The translations under genes and the position numbers were made by a program. Below the pieces are notes generated by a model that ran no database searches, was not told where the DNA came from, and worked only from the letters and a program-made list of their open reading frames with translations. From Panagrolaimus kolymaensis (lineage: Eukaryota > Nematoda > Chromadorea > Rhabditida > Panagrolaimidae): a stretch of DNA of 64,000 nt. Positions 23,801-34,158 of this stretch are shown one piece after another (the stretch's first letter is position 1; each line of letters opens with the position of its first letter). Where the stretch lies: NCBI GenBank assembly GCA_028622995.1, contig JAJQJQ010000008.1:1178001-1242000 (forward strand), in the 5' to 3' direction.

Positions 23801-25243
23801 TTCTTCCATTACACCAGGAGGAGCATTGCTGTCCATAGCAACAAGATCGCAGCATATCTCTTTGATACTTTTCTTTTTGAGATTGAAGCATTTGATGAAA
23901 GTTTTACCAAGGAGTGAGGAACGGACATCAGCAACATAGATTTGTAGAGGCTTCTTCATACCATCATAAGCGACATCAGCCATAAAGGAACCATTGAGAG
24001 GAAATTTTGCTTTGTTAGCAGCAGTTGCATCTCTTGGTGGACCAGTAAAGATCGGTTTTCCAACGTTGTTGTAGTCATCCATAGACATAACCGTAATACA
24101 AGCGCCAGTATCCAATGGGATCTTCAATTTCTTTCCATTGATAGCGATATCCAAGAGGTAATTGTCCTCTTCAGCTTCCATATTACAAGCATCGATAACA
24201 GGATCCAACGTGAGAGCCTCCATAGCTATTTCGTTGAACTTTGGACGCTTCTTCTTGAAGTTCTTCTTTCTTGCATTTTTGCCATGACTACCATAGAATC
24301 CATCAGCACGAGGTTGTTGACGTCGTGGACACGCTTCGGAGATGTGTCCAAGTTTTCCACAGAGCGAGCAAGTTGAATCTTTGTGTCGACAAGTGGAAGC
24401 TTCGTGCGGTCCATTGCAACGATAACATTTCTTTTGCGTTTCCTTCATATTTTGGTTTCCAAAAGATCTTCTTTCACCATTGAAGTTGTTTCCACGGCTT
24501 CCATTACCGTTGTTATCTTGAAAGATATAGTCGACATGTGCTTTTACAGGTAAGCTTTGCTCGTTATTTGTCATAATTGCAGTTTCGATCTTCGCTTCCA
24601 AATCAGCAAGCGTAGCATTCGGTGTTGCATTGAGGTGAGATAAAATCATTGAACGAAATCCTTTGAGTTCATCATCCACCATAGACATCATCAAGACCAT
24701 AGTTTGCAATTGATCCACTTTGAAGGCGTCCACGTCGAAGTTTGTAGTTGAATTTCTAATTCTTCCAACAAAGCTTTTGATTGATTCCATAGCAGGACCT
24801 TTCCATTGAAGTTGGAACATAGAGTTACGTTTAGCAAACAATGATTGTTTAACATCAAACATAGCGATCATAGTGTCCTTGAGATGAACATAGTCTTCGA
24901 AGAGCGAGATATCAGGAGCAACCAATAAGAGAGCTTGACGAACTTGAGTAGCAACTTGAGCATCGAGAGCAGTCATAACCAGAGATACTTTGTCTTTGTT
25001 TGAGAGCAGCGGATGAAGATTGAAAGATAGTTCGATTTGTGCAAACCAATTTGCAGTACTTTCAGCAACCAACGGATCATTTATAAATTTGTCCAATGTT
25101 GGGTAAGTTTTTACAGCTGTGTTTGTAGCATTTGGAGCAGCATCAGCAGTTGAGAGAGCTTCCAATCTTTGAGTCAGTGTTTCCATCATCCTTGATTGAG
25201 CTTCCAACATATCCATCATTTTCCTTTCCATTTCAGTAACCAT
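20885..25243 (-). CDS. Gag-Pol polyprotein of a Ty3/gypsy retrotransposon
   Basis: One 1452-residue ORF. Gag occupies about residues 1-310 and ends in two zinc knuckles (C273-x2-C-x3-H-x4-C and C292-x2-C-x4-H-x4-C). A retropepsin follows with the active-site triplet at Asp378-Thr-Gly. Reverse transcriptase has the usual blocks, but its catalytic box reads Tyr-Leu-Asp-Asn (Asn669) where two aspartates are expected. RNase H (VAADASKAG ... TDHRPLL), an HHCC integrase zinc-binding region and the integrase core (D...SDNG...E with the D-35-E spacing) complete the Pol. The C-terminal tail is Ser/Thr/Arg-rich. Order PR-RT-RH-IN defines Ty3/gypsy. Apart from the RT substitution, no frameshift or stop is seen. 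Confidence 0.95.
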   Translation of the reverse strand: MVTEMERKMMDMLEAQSRMMETLTQRLEALSTADAAPNATNTAVKTYPTLDKFINDPLVAESTANWFAQIELSFNLHPLLSNKDKVSLVMTALDAQVATQVRQALLLVAPDISLFEDYVHLKDTMIAMFDVKQSLFAKRNSMFQLQWKGPAMESIKSFVGRIRNSTTNFDVDAFKVDQLQTMVLMMSMVDDELKGFRSMILSHLNATPNATLADLEAKIETAIMTNNEQSLPVKAHVDYIFQDNNGNGSRGNNFNGERRSFGNQNMKETQKKCYRCNGPHEASTCRHKDSTCSLCGKLGHISEACPRRQQPRADGFYGSHGKNARKKNFKKKRPKFNEIAMEALTLDPVIDACNMEAEEDNYLLDIAINGKKLKIPLDTGACITVMSMDDYNNVGKPIFTGPPRDATAANKAKFPLNGSFMADVAYDGMKKPLQIYVADVRSSLLGKTFIKCFNLKKKSIKEICCDLVAMDSNAPPGVMEELQSTFKCLFGEGMGCCNKFKVHLQLKPNSMPVHIPARRPSPHAEKVIKEEFDRLEALDIVEKVPFSTFASPCSTVLRKDGRRRTVIDFAAGNPSLNEMLEDQTYKLPVPEDIFDDIAGYQCYTELDLKDAYHQLVLDEESQELATVSTPQGYYRYKRLPFGLKTAPADFQQCMDAMLQNLPARAYLDNILVRSKTVKQHVKDVKAVCKRMEEYGFKLNLSKCKFFCTKLTFMGRLIDANGVKPDPAKVEAIKNMPTPHDVPTLRTFLGMANYYQSFIPAMRDLRENLDNLLKKNVKWTWTEKEQQAVDGIKNKLMEVCELTHFDPRLPIIVAADASKAGMGGVISHEYNDGTKRMERPIMFFSKALNAAQQRYSQTDKEALALVTAVKMFHRYLEGRKFTLLTDHRPLLKIFDKKDRPPSVAANRLYRWKITLSAYDFDIKYKRTSEFGQADVLSRLIADSKNIPELFEEEDDLSDGIWNVDNDREMVINNIEILSLKAPDILKAYDDDMEAKEILENMDGKFRLVDGLIMMQDRVFIPKALRPTVLEQLHQGHQGISTTKNLARRYAYWSNITKDIEEMIKSCFSCIQMSKTPVKTTLASWPASLKPGDRVHIDYAGPLMGKFFLVIVDSYSKWMDVYAMDSATTESTMDALHRFMAINGIPMVIVSDNGSQFVSKKFAEFCEDYGIKHMRTPTYHPQSNGQAESSVNILKRFLMKSSLIHGPNLDLNKCVNDFLLVYRSTPSKATPNGGTPAMAHLGREIRSKLDLLKPQMLKLGCSNEKLEKQFDLQYGARERTFKIGDAVHAKKYPKSNWFNGVVKSRIGRKMYWIVGDNGRKNKVHTNQLLNRVRYVFPEDKETSKMNDSSQMEGNVDTATGSLLRNTPTQAHSSPARNSPTFISNEAVTDLESPRRTVSQHGTADRMEDGINVQSTPGRATATPERRRTGRKTTQTKFLDPDPRKKTYGYAAPRR

Positions 25244-25377
25244 GTTTTTGAAAATTCTTTACCAAGAGATTCACAGCACGAGATTCGTCAGTCCAAGGCT
25301 TCCACGGTTTTGAGATGAGAGCAGCGGCGAGTCGAAAATAGCACCAAAAATAGTACTAATCACTTTCGGCACCAGTT
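25244..25377 (-). other. 5' leader of the gypsy element with primer-binding site
   Basis: This 134-base untranslated stretch lies between the 5' LTR and the Gag start. On the minus strand, TGGTGCCGAAAGTG (25374-25361) starts three bases after the LTR and has the TGG start of a tRNA-primed primer-binding site. The exact tRNA was not identified. Confidence 0.7.
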
Positions 25378-25570
25378 TGTTGTAACCTTAGATACAACAA
25401 GGAATAAGGTTTATATTTATTCTTGCTTGACGGCACAAATTACAGAACAACGAACAGATAACAAAACTAGCAAGGGCTAAACCAGCGAGAGTGGGCAATG
25501 GAAGCGAGAAGCGATGCAAGACAAGCGTGTCGAGACTCAGCACTCTTTAAACAGGTGTGCGGTTGCAACA
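25378..25570 (-). repeat. 5' LTR of the gypsy element (element orientation)
   Basis: 193 bases, near-identical direct copy of 20599-20791, followed outside by the CAAAT target duplication at 25571-25575. Confidence 0.95.
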
Positions 25571-26279
25571 CAAATATATTTTTTGGAAAAAGCCTATTTT
25601 AATTGCTGATGCATCGGTTTACTGGGATAATGGCGGCAAAAATTTTATTTATTCATTTAAGAAACAAAATGGTATTCAAGCATATCAAAAATTTAAAGAA
25701 AAATATCAATATTGGCTGATTCAACGCTTAAATATATACAACATGAATGTTAAAAAAGAAAGTATATCAAATTCATTAAAATTTATTTATCGATGTGATT
25801 TAGACGATTTAATTGTCGTCAACGCAATTATTACCTTTAAAGAAATATGCTTTTTATTAAATGGTGGAAAGATCGAAAATTTATGGTTGAGAGATATTCA
25901 TATTCATTATGAAGATGGAACTCCAGTAACTTTAGATATTATTTTGGCAAAATGTCCAAAACTTAGAAAGCTCAAATATAGTCATGAATATGAAATATTT
26001 AGTCAAAAAACTTTTGAAAAATTAAATCAGTTTAAATTTATTAATAAATTTAAACGTTTTGATTTATATATAACCAAAATGAAAGATGACTGTAAAAATA
26101 ATCCTGAAATTGTTTGTGAATTTCTTAAAAAGAATTTTGATTTTAAAGCAAAAATTTGGATTACTTTTCCTGCATCTCAATTTCCACAAACGGAATTTAA
26201 TATTTTTAAATCAAATATTCAAGATATAATTGGCGAAAATTATTTTTCAAAACTTTCTATTCGCCTTCACCATTCATAA

Positions 26280-27409
26280 AAAATTTTTTGTTTCTTTGTT
26301 TTTGTTTTGAATTTATACATTTTTCTTTTGTTTTTTTTTAGAATATTCGAATGTTTTGGAGATATAAATAAATTATTTTTCATAAGGTTTATTAGTATAT
26401 GTACATTTTTTTCATCATGCTACCAAAACTTAATGTTTATTGTAAAAGCTTTACTTTTGCGGACCAACAATAAGAAAATTAACATTTCTTTTCTACTTTA
26501 TTTCCTGAATCTTGTAGAAACACAGAGTCCATGGTTTTTTTCTTACTGGCATGATGCAAAAGGTGCATAATATGAAGAAAAAAACAGAATTTATTTTGTT
26601 TTGTTGATAGTTAAAAATTGATGTTAATTCTTACAATTATGAACATTCATGCACTTTTATTTTTAATTAATAATAATTTTTGACAAAATAAGAGAGAAAA
26701 CTAAAAAAAGTATTCAAAGGTATAAAAAAGGCACAATTTTAATAAAAATGCTGCACGTCTATTTCATTATCTTGAATGGGATTTAAAAAGGCATTTTCAA
26801 CAATATTTTTTTTATTTCGTTAGTGGGTTGTAACATCCATAGTTTTAAATAAATTAAAAATTAACAATAAAATATTGCATTACAAACCCATCCTCGTCTT
26901 CAACCTCTTCCACCGGCAAACAATGATGAAGTTCATAATAACAACAATAATAATAACAATTCATTCTGATCTCAAATATTTTTTTATTCCCGAGATTTGT
27001 TTATTGTTTTTGTTTGTTTGTTGTTGATGTTGAACATCTTTGGATTATTTTTACTTAAATAAATTTATTTGTTTAAATCTTCTTTTTTTTCTTGGTTTCA
27101 CGAAATCCAGCAATATTTAGATGCTTCGGAAAGGCGGATGTTAGAAATGAAAAAAATATATATATATATTGAGTAAAAACGTTTCCTATAAATTTCAAAA
27201 AATACTCATTATTGATTATTGATTGCTTTTGCTAATCATTTATTTTTTACTTTTAAATAATAGTTTAAAATTTTGCAAAAAAATTACGTTTTTTTGTTGT
27301 TGCAAGTCTCTCTTCTTTTTTTATATCGAATGAAAAACAACAAAAAAGATAGAGCTATGAATAAATTACATTAAAAATAATCTTTAAAATTTATATATGT
27401 ACCCCGACT
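26280..27409. other. AT-rich intergenic region
   Basis: About 1.1 kb between the F-box-like pseudogene and the phosphatase stop codon (convergent genes). Only short chance ORFs and simple AT tracts were seen. Confidence 0.6.
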
Positions 27410-29010
27410 TTAATATTTTGTAATCCATTTATCATCAATGTCTTTTTGTTGATCAACTGACCATTGATATAAATGAATATGAGTGTGATTGTAGACACTT
27501 ACAATTGTGTAACCCCAATCATCAGATCTAAAAATTTAAAAGCAAAAACTTTTACACTTTCTATACAAATTTCGGATATATTGCTTACCTAAAAGCACTG
27601 CCAGTATGTGGTGAACCAAATGGAGTTTTTGGTGAATGACATCCTGCTGAACCTGTTGTAATATAGGTTGGAGCTACAGCATTATGATATGGATCGTTTC
27701 CGTTGTTATAAGCAACAAGATTAGCCATTGGAAAAAATCTTTCATATGAATGCATATGTCCACAAAATACAAGATCAATCTTATTTGAATCATAAATTGG
27801 TTCAAGACCAGGAATATCATGTTGACCTTTTCGAATTAAGGGTTCATTATCTTCAGAACAATGAGAATTTGAACAATAAAATGGGCGATGTTGATATCCG
27901 ATAATCCATGGACGAATTGCACGATTTTTATTTGCTTCCTAAAAACATGTATGACAAAAATTTTCATATTGTAAAATTTAACATACTTGAAGATCAGAAG
28001 TAAGCCAACTATATTGGCTTAAAACTGGAGCTTTTCCATATTCATCCATATATCCATAATGTTCTGTACTGACTCCAAAGAAATGTGCTGCACCAAGGTT
28101 AAAACTATAAAAAATTTAGGAGTTTGGCATTTCATATCTTAAAAGTTTTATGAAAAATTTATGTACCTATAATATTGATTATTATGATGTCCACCTTCTT
28201 CACCAGGCATTCTAAAACGATTATGAAAATGACTAAAATTTTTATGATCATTTTCATGATTTCCTGCAATAACCATATATGGATAACGTGAAAAGATTGG
28301 CTCTAGCTCAGTCATAAATTTATCTCCACAATTTCCATCACATTCATCTGAATGTAAATCATATGAAATATCTCCAACATGAATAATCATATCAAACCAA
28401 TTGTTATCTGCTGCTTTTCGTAAATCTGGAATTGAAGTTCCATGTTGATATGCCAAATCACCAAAAATACAAACACGAAATTTAAAATCATTTCCAGCTG
28501 GAAATGTTTTAAATTCAAATGGTCCACTCCAACCTTGGGATGTTCCAACTTTGTAATCTAAATATTCTACAGTAATATTCATTGTGTTTATATTTAGCAT
28601 AAACTTACAATAATTTGTGTTTGGTTCCAAATTTGAAAGAGTTCCAGTGTGAACATATCGAGTAACTCCATTATATGTGAAGTCAGTGGAATGGCCCACA
28701 TGTTTCATTTGTAATGCTTTTGTAGGACCATATTGAATAATTGGGAGTGGTGCTAAAAGTCAATTTAATTTTACGCCATGTCGAATGAAATTTTTGGAGT
28801 TCATAGACGACAAAATGTCATTCACCACAGTATTTCAGCAATTTCATTGCTATCTTTTTTCTAAACATACATACCTTTTTGGAAAGTTATCCATGTAACT
28901 ACCATCGAAGAAGGGTCTTCACCGAGAGAGATATGAACTTGTTCTGGAGTAATATCACCAAAAACTGGTAAAATAAAAACCAGAAAAGTCGTCAAAAAGG
29001 AATAATTCAT
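27410..29010 (-). CDS. Secreted purple acid phosphatase (metallophosphoesterase), six exons
   Basis: Minus-strand exons 29010-28875, 28752-28609, 28557-28167, 28104-27987, 27938-27589 and 27527-27410 join in frame to 418 residues. Residues 1-18 are a cleavable signal peptide (MNYSFLTTFLVFILPVFG). A fibronectin-like N-domain with SMVVTWITF precedes the phosphatase domain. All five metal-ligand blocks are present: GDLAY (126-130), GDISY (155-159), GNHE (192-195), a QH in IIGYQHRP (His280) and GHMH (323-326). Length and order match animal purple acid phosphatases (ACP7-like), which hydrolyse phosphomonoesters with a two-metal centre. The protein is probably secreted or lysosomal. All introns are GT-AG and short (50-120 bases). 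Confidence 0.92.
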
Positions 29011-30512
29011 TTTTAAACGATTCTTTTCTTCTTTCTTTTTTTTTTAGCTTTCCACCTTCTCTTTAAATATGTTTTAAAGCTGCTGTGAATCTTTAATTTT
29101 TATTGATTTCGTTTCCGGCCGTAACTCTTATCACCAAACTTTGAGAAAAAAAAAGAAGAATAAAACAAAAATTGGTAAAAGATTATTTAATGCTGGAAGA
29201 AACAAACAAAGGGGAAAAAGATAAGATTTTTTGCAAAGAATAGGATTATTTTTAAAGTCAAAGTTCAGTATTATATCATCCGATTTTTTTGAGAAAATTA
29301 AAGCATAATAAACTAGAAAGAAATCGATTAAGAGACGATCAACGAAAAAACTAAAATCGAGCGCTACTTGAAATTTTTTTGGGTTTTTTTTCGTCCATTC
29401 GACAGATTTACACGAAAAAAAGTTATTTTGAAGATTTTGGAGCATCATCTCCATGTCTCGATCCAATTTGGCATCATTTCAAAGTTTGTTTGTTATTTGC
29501 CAAAAATTCAAGTATTTAGAAAAAATTCTTAAATGTAACCTATCAAAAAGTTTTTTTTCTAGGATTGTTGTAGTCCTTAAAAATGACCCTTTTTGCGATG
29601 GATATGATCCAAGTCGTCGTCCGTGGTAAGTTATGACAAAACAACAACCTTACACTTTTATTTATCACACAATAAAGAACTTCTTTTATTTTTAATGAAA
29701 CTAATTTTTAAGGTGTTTAAATACGCGAATGTGAGAATTCTGATTGCAATCCCAAAACTTCTTGCATTCACTCTTGTGGAATAAACCCTTAAACAATATT
29801 AATCCCAGTCGCCGCCAAATTTTAAATTTTTTGTATGTATTTTTCAAATAAAATTTGTATTTTGATTATTATTAAAATTGATAAAGCGGATAATAAACTT
29901 TTATCGACAGCAAAACAGTTTACAGACAGCAAACAAATGGTCTTTTATTAGAAAATATATGAAGTGGCGAGCCTAGTAAAGCTTTTCTGAGGTATGTTTG
30001 CTGATCAGGCTAACATTTACTCGAGGATAATCAGGTAATGTTATTTAGCTATCGTCGTTTCTTTCAAGTAAAATTTAACATTTCTCTCGAACGTAGACAC
30101 CAGAAAACAATAGTTTTAAGACATTCTAGAAGTTTAAAATTTTTTAGAGTTACTTTGTATCTGTGAATAAAATAAAAGTTGTCAAAAACTTCCTATTTAC
30201 CCAAGTTTTTTTACACACTTCGGTTCTTTCAACAACAAAAATATATTTTTCTCCACACTTTCTTTTTTTTGGCTGTTCAGGTAACTCCCCCTTTCTATTC
30301 TTTTTTTTTATCGATTAAAGAAAACAAACAACAAACAAATCTTCTTTGTATCAGCAGCGGCTATATCTTAGCAGCTTTTTAAAACAGCGTTAGCTAGTTT
30401 TTTTTGCGTCAGTTGAAAAGCAAGCAGTTGTATTTTATTTTTCATTGCTTTTTATCTTCCTTGTTTTAAAAAGTCGTTTAGTCAATCATTCAAAATTGTG
30501 TAAAGTTAAAAG
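29011..30512. other. Intergenic region between divergently transcribed phosphatase and serpin genes
   Basis: About 1.5 kb that must hold both promoters. Two short stretches near 29560-29625 and 29720-29790 look weakly coding (the second would be Cys-rich) but cannot be joined without a stop. No repeat was recognised. Confidence 0.55.
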
Positions 30513-33189
30513 ATGTCCTTTGATCACGAAGTTTCATTTGCTTGCAAAATTTTACCTTTATTTAAAAATGCTTCCCGTGAATCAATCATTTTTTCTCCAA
30601 CTTCAATCCTTTCTGGACTTTCATTAATTTATATTGGAGCTAAAGATCAGACTGAAAAAGAGATTGGAGATTTAGTTGGAAAAGGTAAGGCTTTTTTTAT
30701 TGTTTTAAGGAAGTCAAAAAGGGGCGAGTGAAGTTTATATAATGTCAATAAATTTTGGAAGAGGGGTGTAAAGCACAAAAGTTCCGAGTTTATTTGTTTC
30801 AAAAATGCGTATCAAATGTTAAAAATACTTTTTAGAAAAATCTAATACAAAGGAAGATGTAATTGAGCGATGGTCCAAAGTTATCAAAAAATCTGAAGGT
30901 GATGAAAGCAAAGTTATTAAAATTTCGTTTGCTAATGGCTTTTTCGTCCCATCTAATTTTTCATTATTAACTGATTTTGAAGAAACAATAAAAAGCAAAT
31001 TTAATGGAAGTATTGAAAAAGTGGATTTCAACAACAAAGATTTTGTTGTAAATGTAAGTATATCTAACACACTGTAGCCCGCGGACATATCCGTCGGGTA
31101 TAAAAGGACTGGTTTATCCCAGTAACAGCAGTCATTGTCATGAGAAGAGTTGGGCGACAGCCGCAAGGCTGTCGCGCTCTCATTTATATATGTTGTATAT
31201 ATTATGTATGTAAGGATTAATAAAGGCTACTGAACGACCCATGAGTAGAACAACAGGGGACAAGTTACACCAGGTTACAGTTGGAGGTCCACACCCGTCT
31301 CATGCTACTCGTTCGTTAGTTTTTACCATCGTATTGATCCTTGCATTTTTTTGTATTATTTTTATTCTCATGTTGCCTGGGAAACAATATGCTGTCATCT
31401 GAATGGAAGAAGTACAACTTATTGCTACACCATTGCAGCTGATGTATCAACATTATTCCATCCATGCTCAGAACTTTGACTCCGTTCATTAGTTGCAGAA
31501 CAACGCAAATCATGCTTGACCATTGGGTATGATTCTAATTATTATCCTTGCATTATTTCAAACAAAATTTATTATGATCAACATTGGAACGAGGACGTCC
31601 AATTTCAAAGGTGGAGAGGCTGCCAGGCTAGTGACAACCGAGCCCAACCCATCATTTGCCTTGTCAAGAATGCGATGCTGATGAATATGATCCTTGATTA
31701 TGTTGGATTGTCCACAATCAGTTAGTCGAAGGGCCTCAAAGCCAAGTCGTCAGACATGACTAACCATCACCGACTCATTTATCTTTTGCTCATGAATTAT
31801 TATGAAAGTTTTGAATGCAGTCAAAACTGGATTCGTCACAAACCGCTGTCAATGAAATGAATTCAATTGAATCCCCAACCACATGTTTTTGGTCCGGTTA
31901 TGAAGCGCCGCGAACCTAATTTGGAAATGAAATGAAATGATCGACAGGGACGTCGACAACTTATTGGTGGGGTATGTAGCCCGCGGACATATCCGTCGGG
32001 TATAAAAGGACTGGTTTATCCCAGTAACAGCAGTCATTGTCATGAGAAGAGTTGGGCGACAGCCGCAAGGCTGTCGCGCTCTCATTTATATATGTTGTAT
32101 ATATTATGTATGTAAGGATTAATAAAGGCTACTGAACGACCCATGAGTAGAACAACAGGGGACAAGTTACATCAGGTTACAACACGTATGTTTGCACATT
32201 TGAAGTGCCCAACCCCTAGATTCTGGCCTGAAAGTGTCTTTCTTAAACCAGTAAAAAAACAGAACACTTAAGAAAGGCACTTCAAGTTTTAAAAACGAAA
32301 ATGCTAAAACTGTATAAACTATTTTTAGAATATCAACAATTTTATTTCAAAAGCAACAAACAATCAAATAACAGAAGCAATAAATAACGAAGAAATATCT
32401 TCTTCAAATAGTTTTATCACAATAAGTGCTTTACATTTTATTGCACCATGGGATATCAAATTTGATAAGCAAGAAATGAAAAAGTTTTTTGGAATTCAAC
32501 CAAAAGAAATACCAATGATGAAAAAAACTATCATTCCTCGGGTGGGATGGAGTTACACTGAAGGCAAAAATTGGGTTTCCCTTGGAATTCCATATGATGA
32601 TTTTAAATCATGGTTTTATATTGTTTTACCAAATCAACATTATAGTTTGTTAAAATTAATTGAAAGCATAAATGTTCAAAGTTTTGAAGAATTTACAAGA
32701 AAGTAAGCAAATTTTTTTGTTTATTATGGGTTTCTTTAATTCAATTTCCAGAGGTGAATTCAAAGGAAGTAAAATGTTTGTAACCATTCCAATTATCAAT
32801 AAATTTTCTAATCTTCAACTTAATGAAATCCTTGAAAATATTGGATTAAAAACGCTTTTCAATGAAAGTTGTTGCACTCTTAATGGAATGACTGAAACTT
32901 CAACAAAATTAGAAAAAGTTTTTCATTCGTCTTTTATTAAAGTAATATTTCCCTTTTTAATAAAAAAATAATTATAACAAACACTTTTTAGATTGACGAA
33001 GATGGAACAGAAGCAAGTAGTAGCAGCGTTAATAAACAATTTGGAATTCCCCAAACCGGAGGCGGATCAAAATTTTGTGCAGATCGACCATTTTTATATT
33101 TCATTGTAACATGCCATGATAAAAAAGTTGAAAATAACAAAGTTTTAATTTCTCCAAATAATTTGTTGTATGTTGGAACCTTTTGTTAA
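30513..33189 (+). CDS. Serpin (serine/cysteine protease inhibitor fold), five exons
   Basis: Exons 30513-30684, 30836-31053, 32329-32702, 32752-32941 and 32992-33189 join in frame to 383 residues, the usual serpin length. Recognisable blocks are IFSPTSILSGLSLIYIGAK near the N-terminus, ISFANGFFVP, ISALHFIAPW, a reactive-loop hinge at residues 319-327 (IDEDGTEAS) and the C-terminal FCADRPFLYFI signature. The hinge has the small-residue run of inhibitory serpins, so it probably inhibits a protease. The target cannot be told from the loop, in which the IPQTGGGSK segment precedes the signature. No signal peptide is seen, suggesting a cytoplasmic (clade-B-like) serpin. Intron 2 is enlarged to 1275 bases by a TRIM element. 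Confidence 0.9.
31073..31279 (+). repeat. 5' LTR of the TRIM element, with TATA box and GC hairpin
   Basis: 207 bases. TATAAAAGG at 31099-31107 is a plausible promoter TATA box. At 31154-31175 a perfect 9-bp stem with a GCAA loop (GCGACAGCC / GGCTGTCGC) follows, and AATAAAG near the end could be a polyadenylation signal. Confidence 0.9.
31975..32181 (+). repeat. 3' LTR of the TRIM element
   Basis: 207-base copy of the 5' LTR with one C/T difference in the final ACA(C/T)CAGG stretch. It carries the same TATA box and the same hairpin (32056-32077). Confidence 0.9.
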
Positions 33190-33915
33190 AAGATCTTTTA
33201 TCAATTTTATAAGATATTTTTCAACGTTTTCGTTGTAGTTGTTTTTCTTGATAAAACTTTTTTTATATTTGTTGAATTTGAAGACAGTTAATCTTAAATC
33301 ATTAAAGTTATGCGGCACTAAATAAAGTTTATCAATGCAAAAACTTTTAATGCAGTTCAAAGTAGTTTTTTTAAATGAAAAGAAAAAGGAGAAAACATTA
33401 TATATTAATAAAAATTTTAAACAAAACTCCAAAATTTTAGTATGGGAATTTTTTTTTTGCAAATAAAACGTAATGTTTAAAAGTACTTTTATGTTATTTG
33501 GAACATCATTTTTAAAAAAAAAGTAAATAAAAAAATAAAAATTATTTTGTTCTTTGTTTTAAATAGCCGTAAGATATCGTATCTTTAATGACGAACAAAA
33601 AATGTACACTAACAATAAGCATTGTGTGGGGAAAATTTAAAATTTATAGTTTCCTTTTTGGAAAAAAAGAGATATTCTTGTAATCTCCAAAAAAACTTCC
33701 TACTTGATTTTTTACATATTTTATTTCGGCTGCTACAAAAATAACTTATGTTTCTTCCATAACAAAATACAATATTTTATTACAAAACAACAGCCTTTTA
33801 TTTAGCTATATTACAAAAGAAAGAGAGATAAAAGTATAATGAGGAATCACAGTCTTGAGATATTGTGAATTTTTGACGACTTAATTGTGTTTGAAAGTTT
33901 ATCCTTTTTTTGATG
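33190..33915. other. AT-rich intergenic region
   Basis: About 730 bases between convergent genes. No feature was recognised apart from A/T runs. Confidence 0.6.
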
Positions 33916-34158
33916 TTAACCATATCGATTGGCTCCTCTTGCATCACAAATATATTTTCCATAAGTATAACTATAATAATATTGTCCACGATATTGATTT
34001 ACACATATCCAATAATTATTTGAATAACCATTATAATCTCCACTATTACTTCCAGTATTAACATTATACATTTGATTTACTTGACCATATGTATATCCAT
34101 TTCTTCCATATATTGGAGTTTGATGATAATTTTGATATCCGCCGCCTCCGCTGTTCAT
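33916..34158 (-). CDS. Small Gly/Tyr/Asn-rich protein, or terminal exon of a larger gene
   Basis: The ORF encodes 80 residues rich in Gly, Tyr and Asn, with GGGGYQNYH at the start and two cysteines in WICVNQYRGQYYYSYTYGKYIC. No family was recognised; the composition recalls structural or cuticle-associated proteins. There is no signal peptide. The first codons sit exactly at the edge of the 1.2-kb repeat that runs to about 35360. A possible splice acceptor (ending ATGAACAG at about 34151-34158) lies just inside the ORF, so the true gene may have been a downstream exon whose 5' part was lost when the repeat inserted. Codon use is consistent with real coding sequence. Confidence 0.5.
   Translation of the reverse strand: MNSGGGGYQNYHQTPIYGRNGYTYGQVNQMYNVNTGSNSGDYNGYSNNYWICVNQYRGQYYYSYTYGKYICDARGANRYG

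Larger units (their letters stand above)
20599..25570 (-). mobile_element. Complete Ty3/gypsy LTR retrotransposon inserted in the F-box-like pseudogene
   Basis: The element is bounded by two 193-bp LTRs (20599-20791 and 25378-25570) that differ at one position, and by the 5-bp target duplication CAAAT (20594-20598 and 25571-25575). LTR ends are TGTTG...CAACA. One long minus-strand ORF encodes Gag and Pol. A primer-binding site and a polypurine tract stand next to the expected LTRs. The single LTR difference indicates recent insertion. GC content and codon use are clearly higher than in the surrounding host DNA. Confidence 0.95.
20442..26279 (+). pseudogene. F-box-like copy 3, broken by a stop codon and a retrotransposon
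   Basis: The 5' part (20442-20598) starts with an N-terminus nearly identical to copy 2, but has an in-frame TAA at 20541-20543, inside the F-box-like segment. After one further stretch up to the TCK motif it is interrupted by a complete LTR retrotransposon (20599-25570) with a CAAAT target duplication. The rest of the gene resumes at 25576 in the matching frame and continues to the stop at 26277-26279. It keeps the LNGGKIENLWL and LAKCPKLRKL blocks. The stop at codon 34 means the gene was probably dead, or used a later start, independently of the insertion. The 3' part alone forms an open frame. Confidence 0.88.
31073..32181 (+). mobile_element. Short non-autonomous LTR element (TRIM/LARD-like) in serpin intron 2
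   Basis: Two 207-bp direct repeats (31073-31279 and 31975-32181) differ at one base. They begin TGTAGCCCGC and end GGTTACA, and are flanked by the 4-bp duplication ACAC (31069-31072 and 32182-32185). A primer-binding-site-like TGGAGGTCCACACCC starts two bases after the first LTR (31282), and a purine-rich TTGGTGGGGTA precedes the second. The 695-base interior has no protein domain, so the element is non-autonomous. It is inserted in the sense orientation and is richer in GC than the host intron. Confidence 0.93.

Noticed and set aside
20839..24483. Many 60-70 residue ORFs on both strands inside the first gypsy polyprotein
   Set aside because: They are alternative-frame shadows of the long Gag-Pol ORF, with no independent motifs.
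29560..29790. Two exon-like pieces (DPFCDGYDPSRRPW and ECENSDCNPKTSC)
   Set aside because: The second piece has TAA in frame directly upstream within its only possible exon, so the pieces cannot be joined.
31154..31175. GC hairpin as a bacterial-type terminator
   Set aside because: It lies inside an LTR of a eukaryotic retroelement and is repeated in the other LTR, so a terminator label would be wrong.
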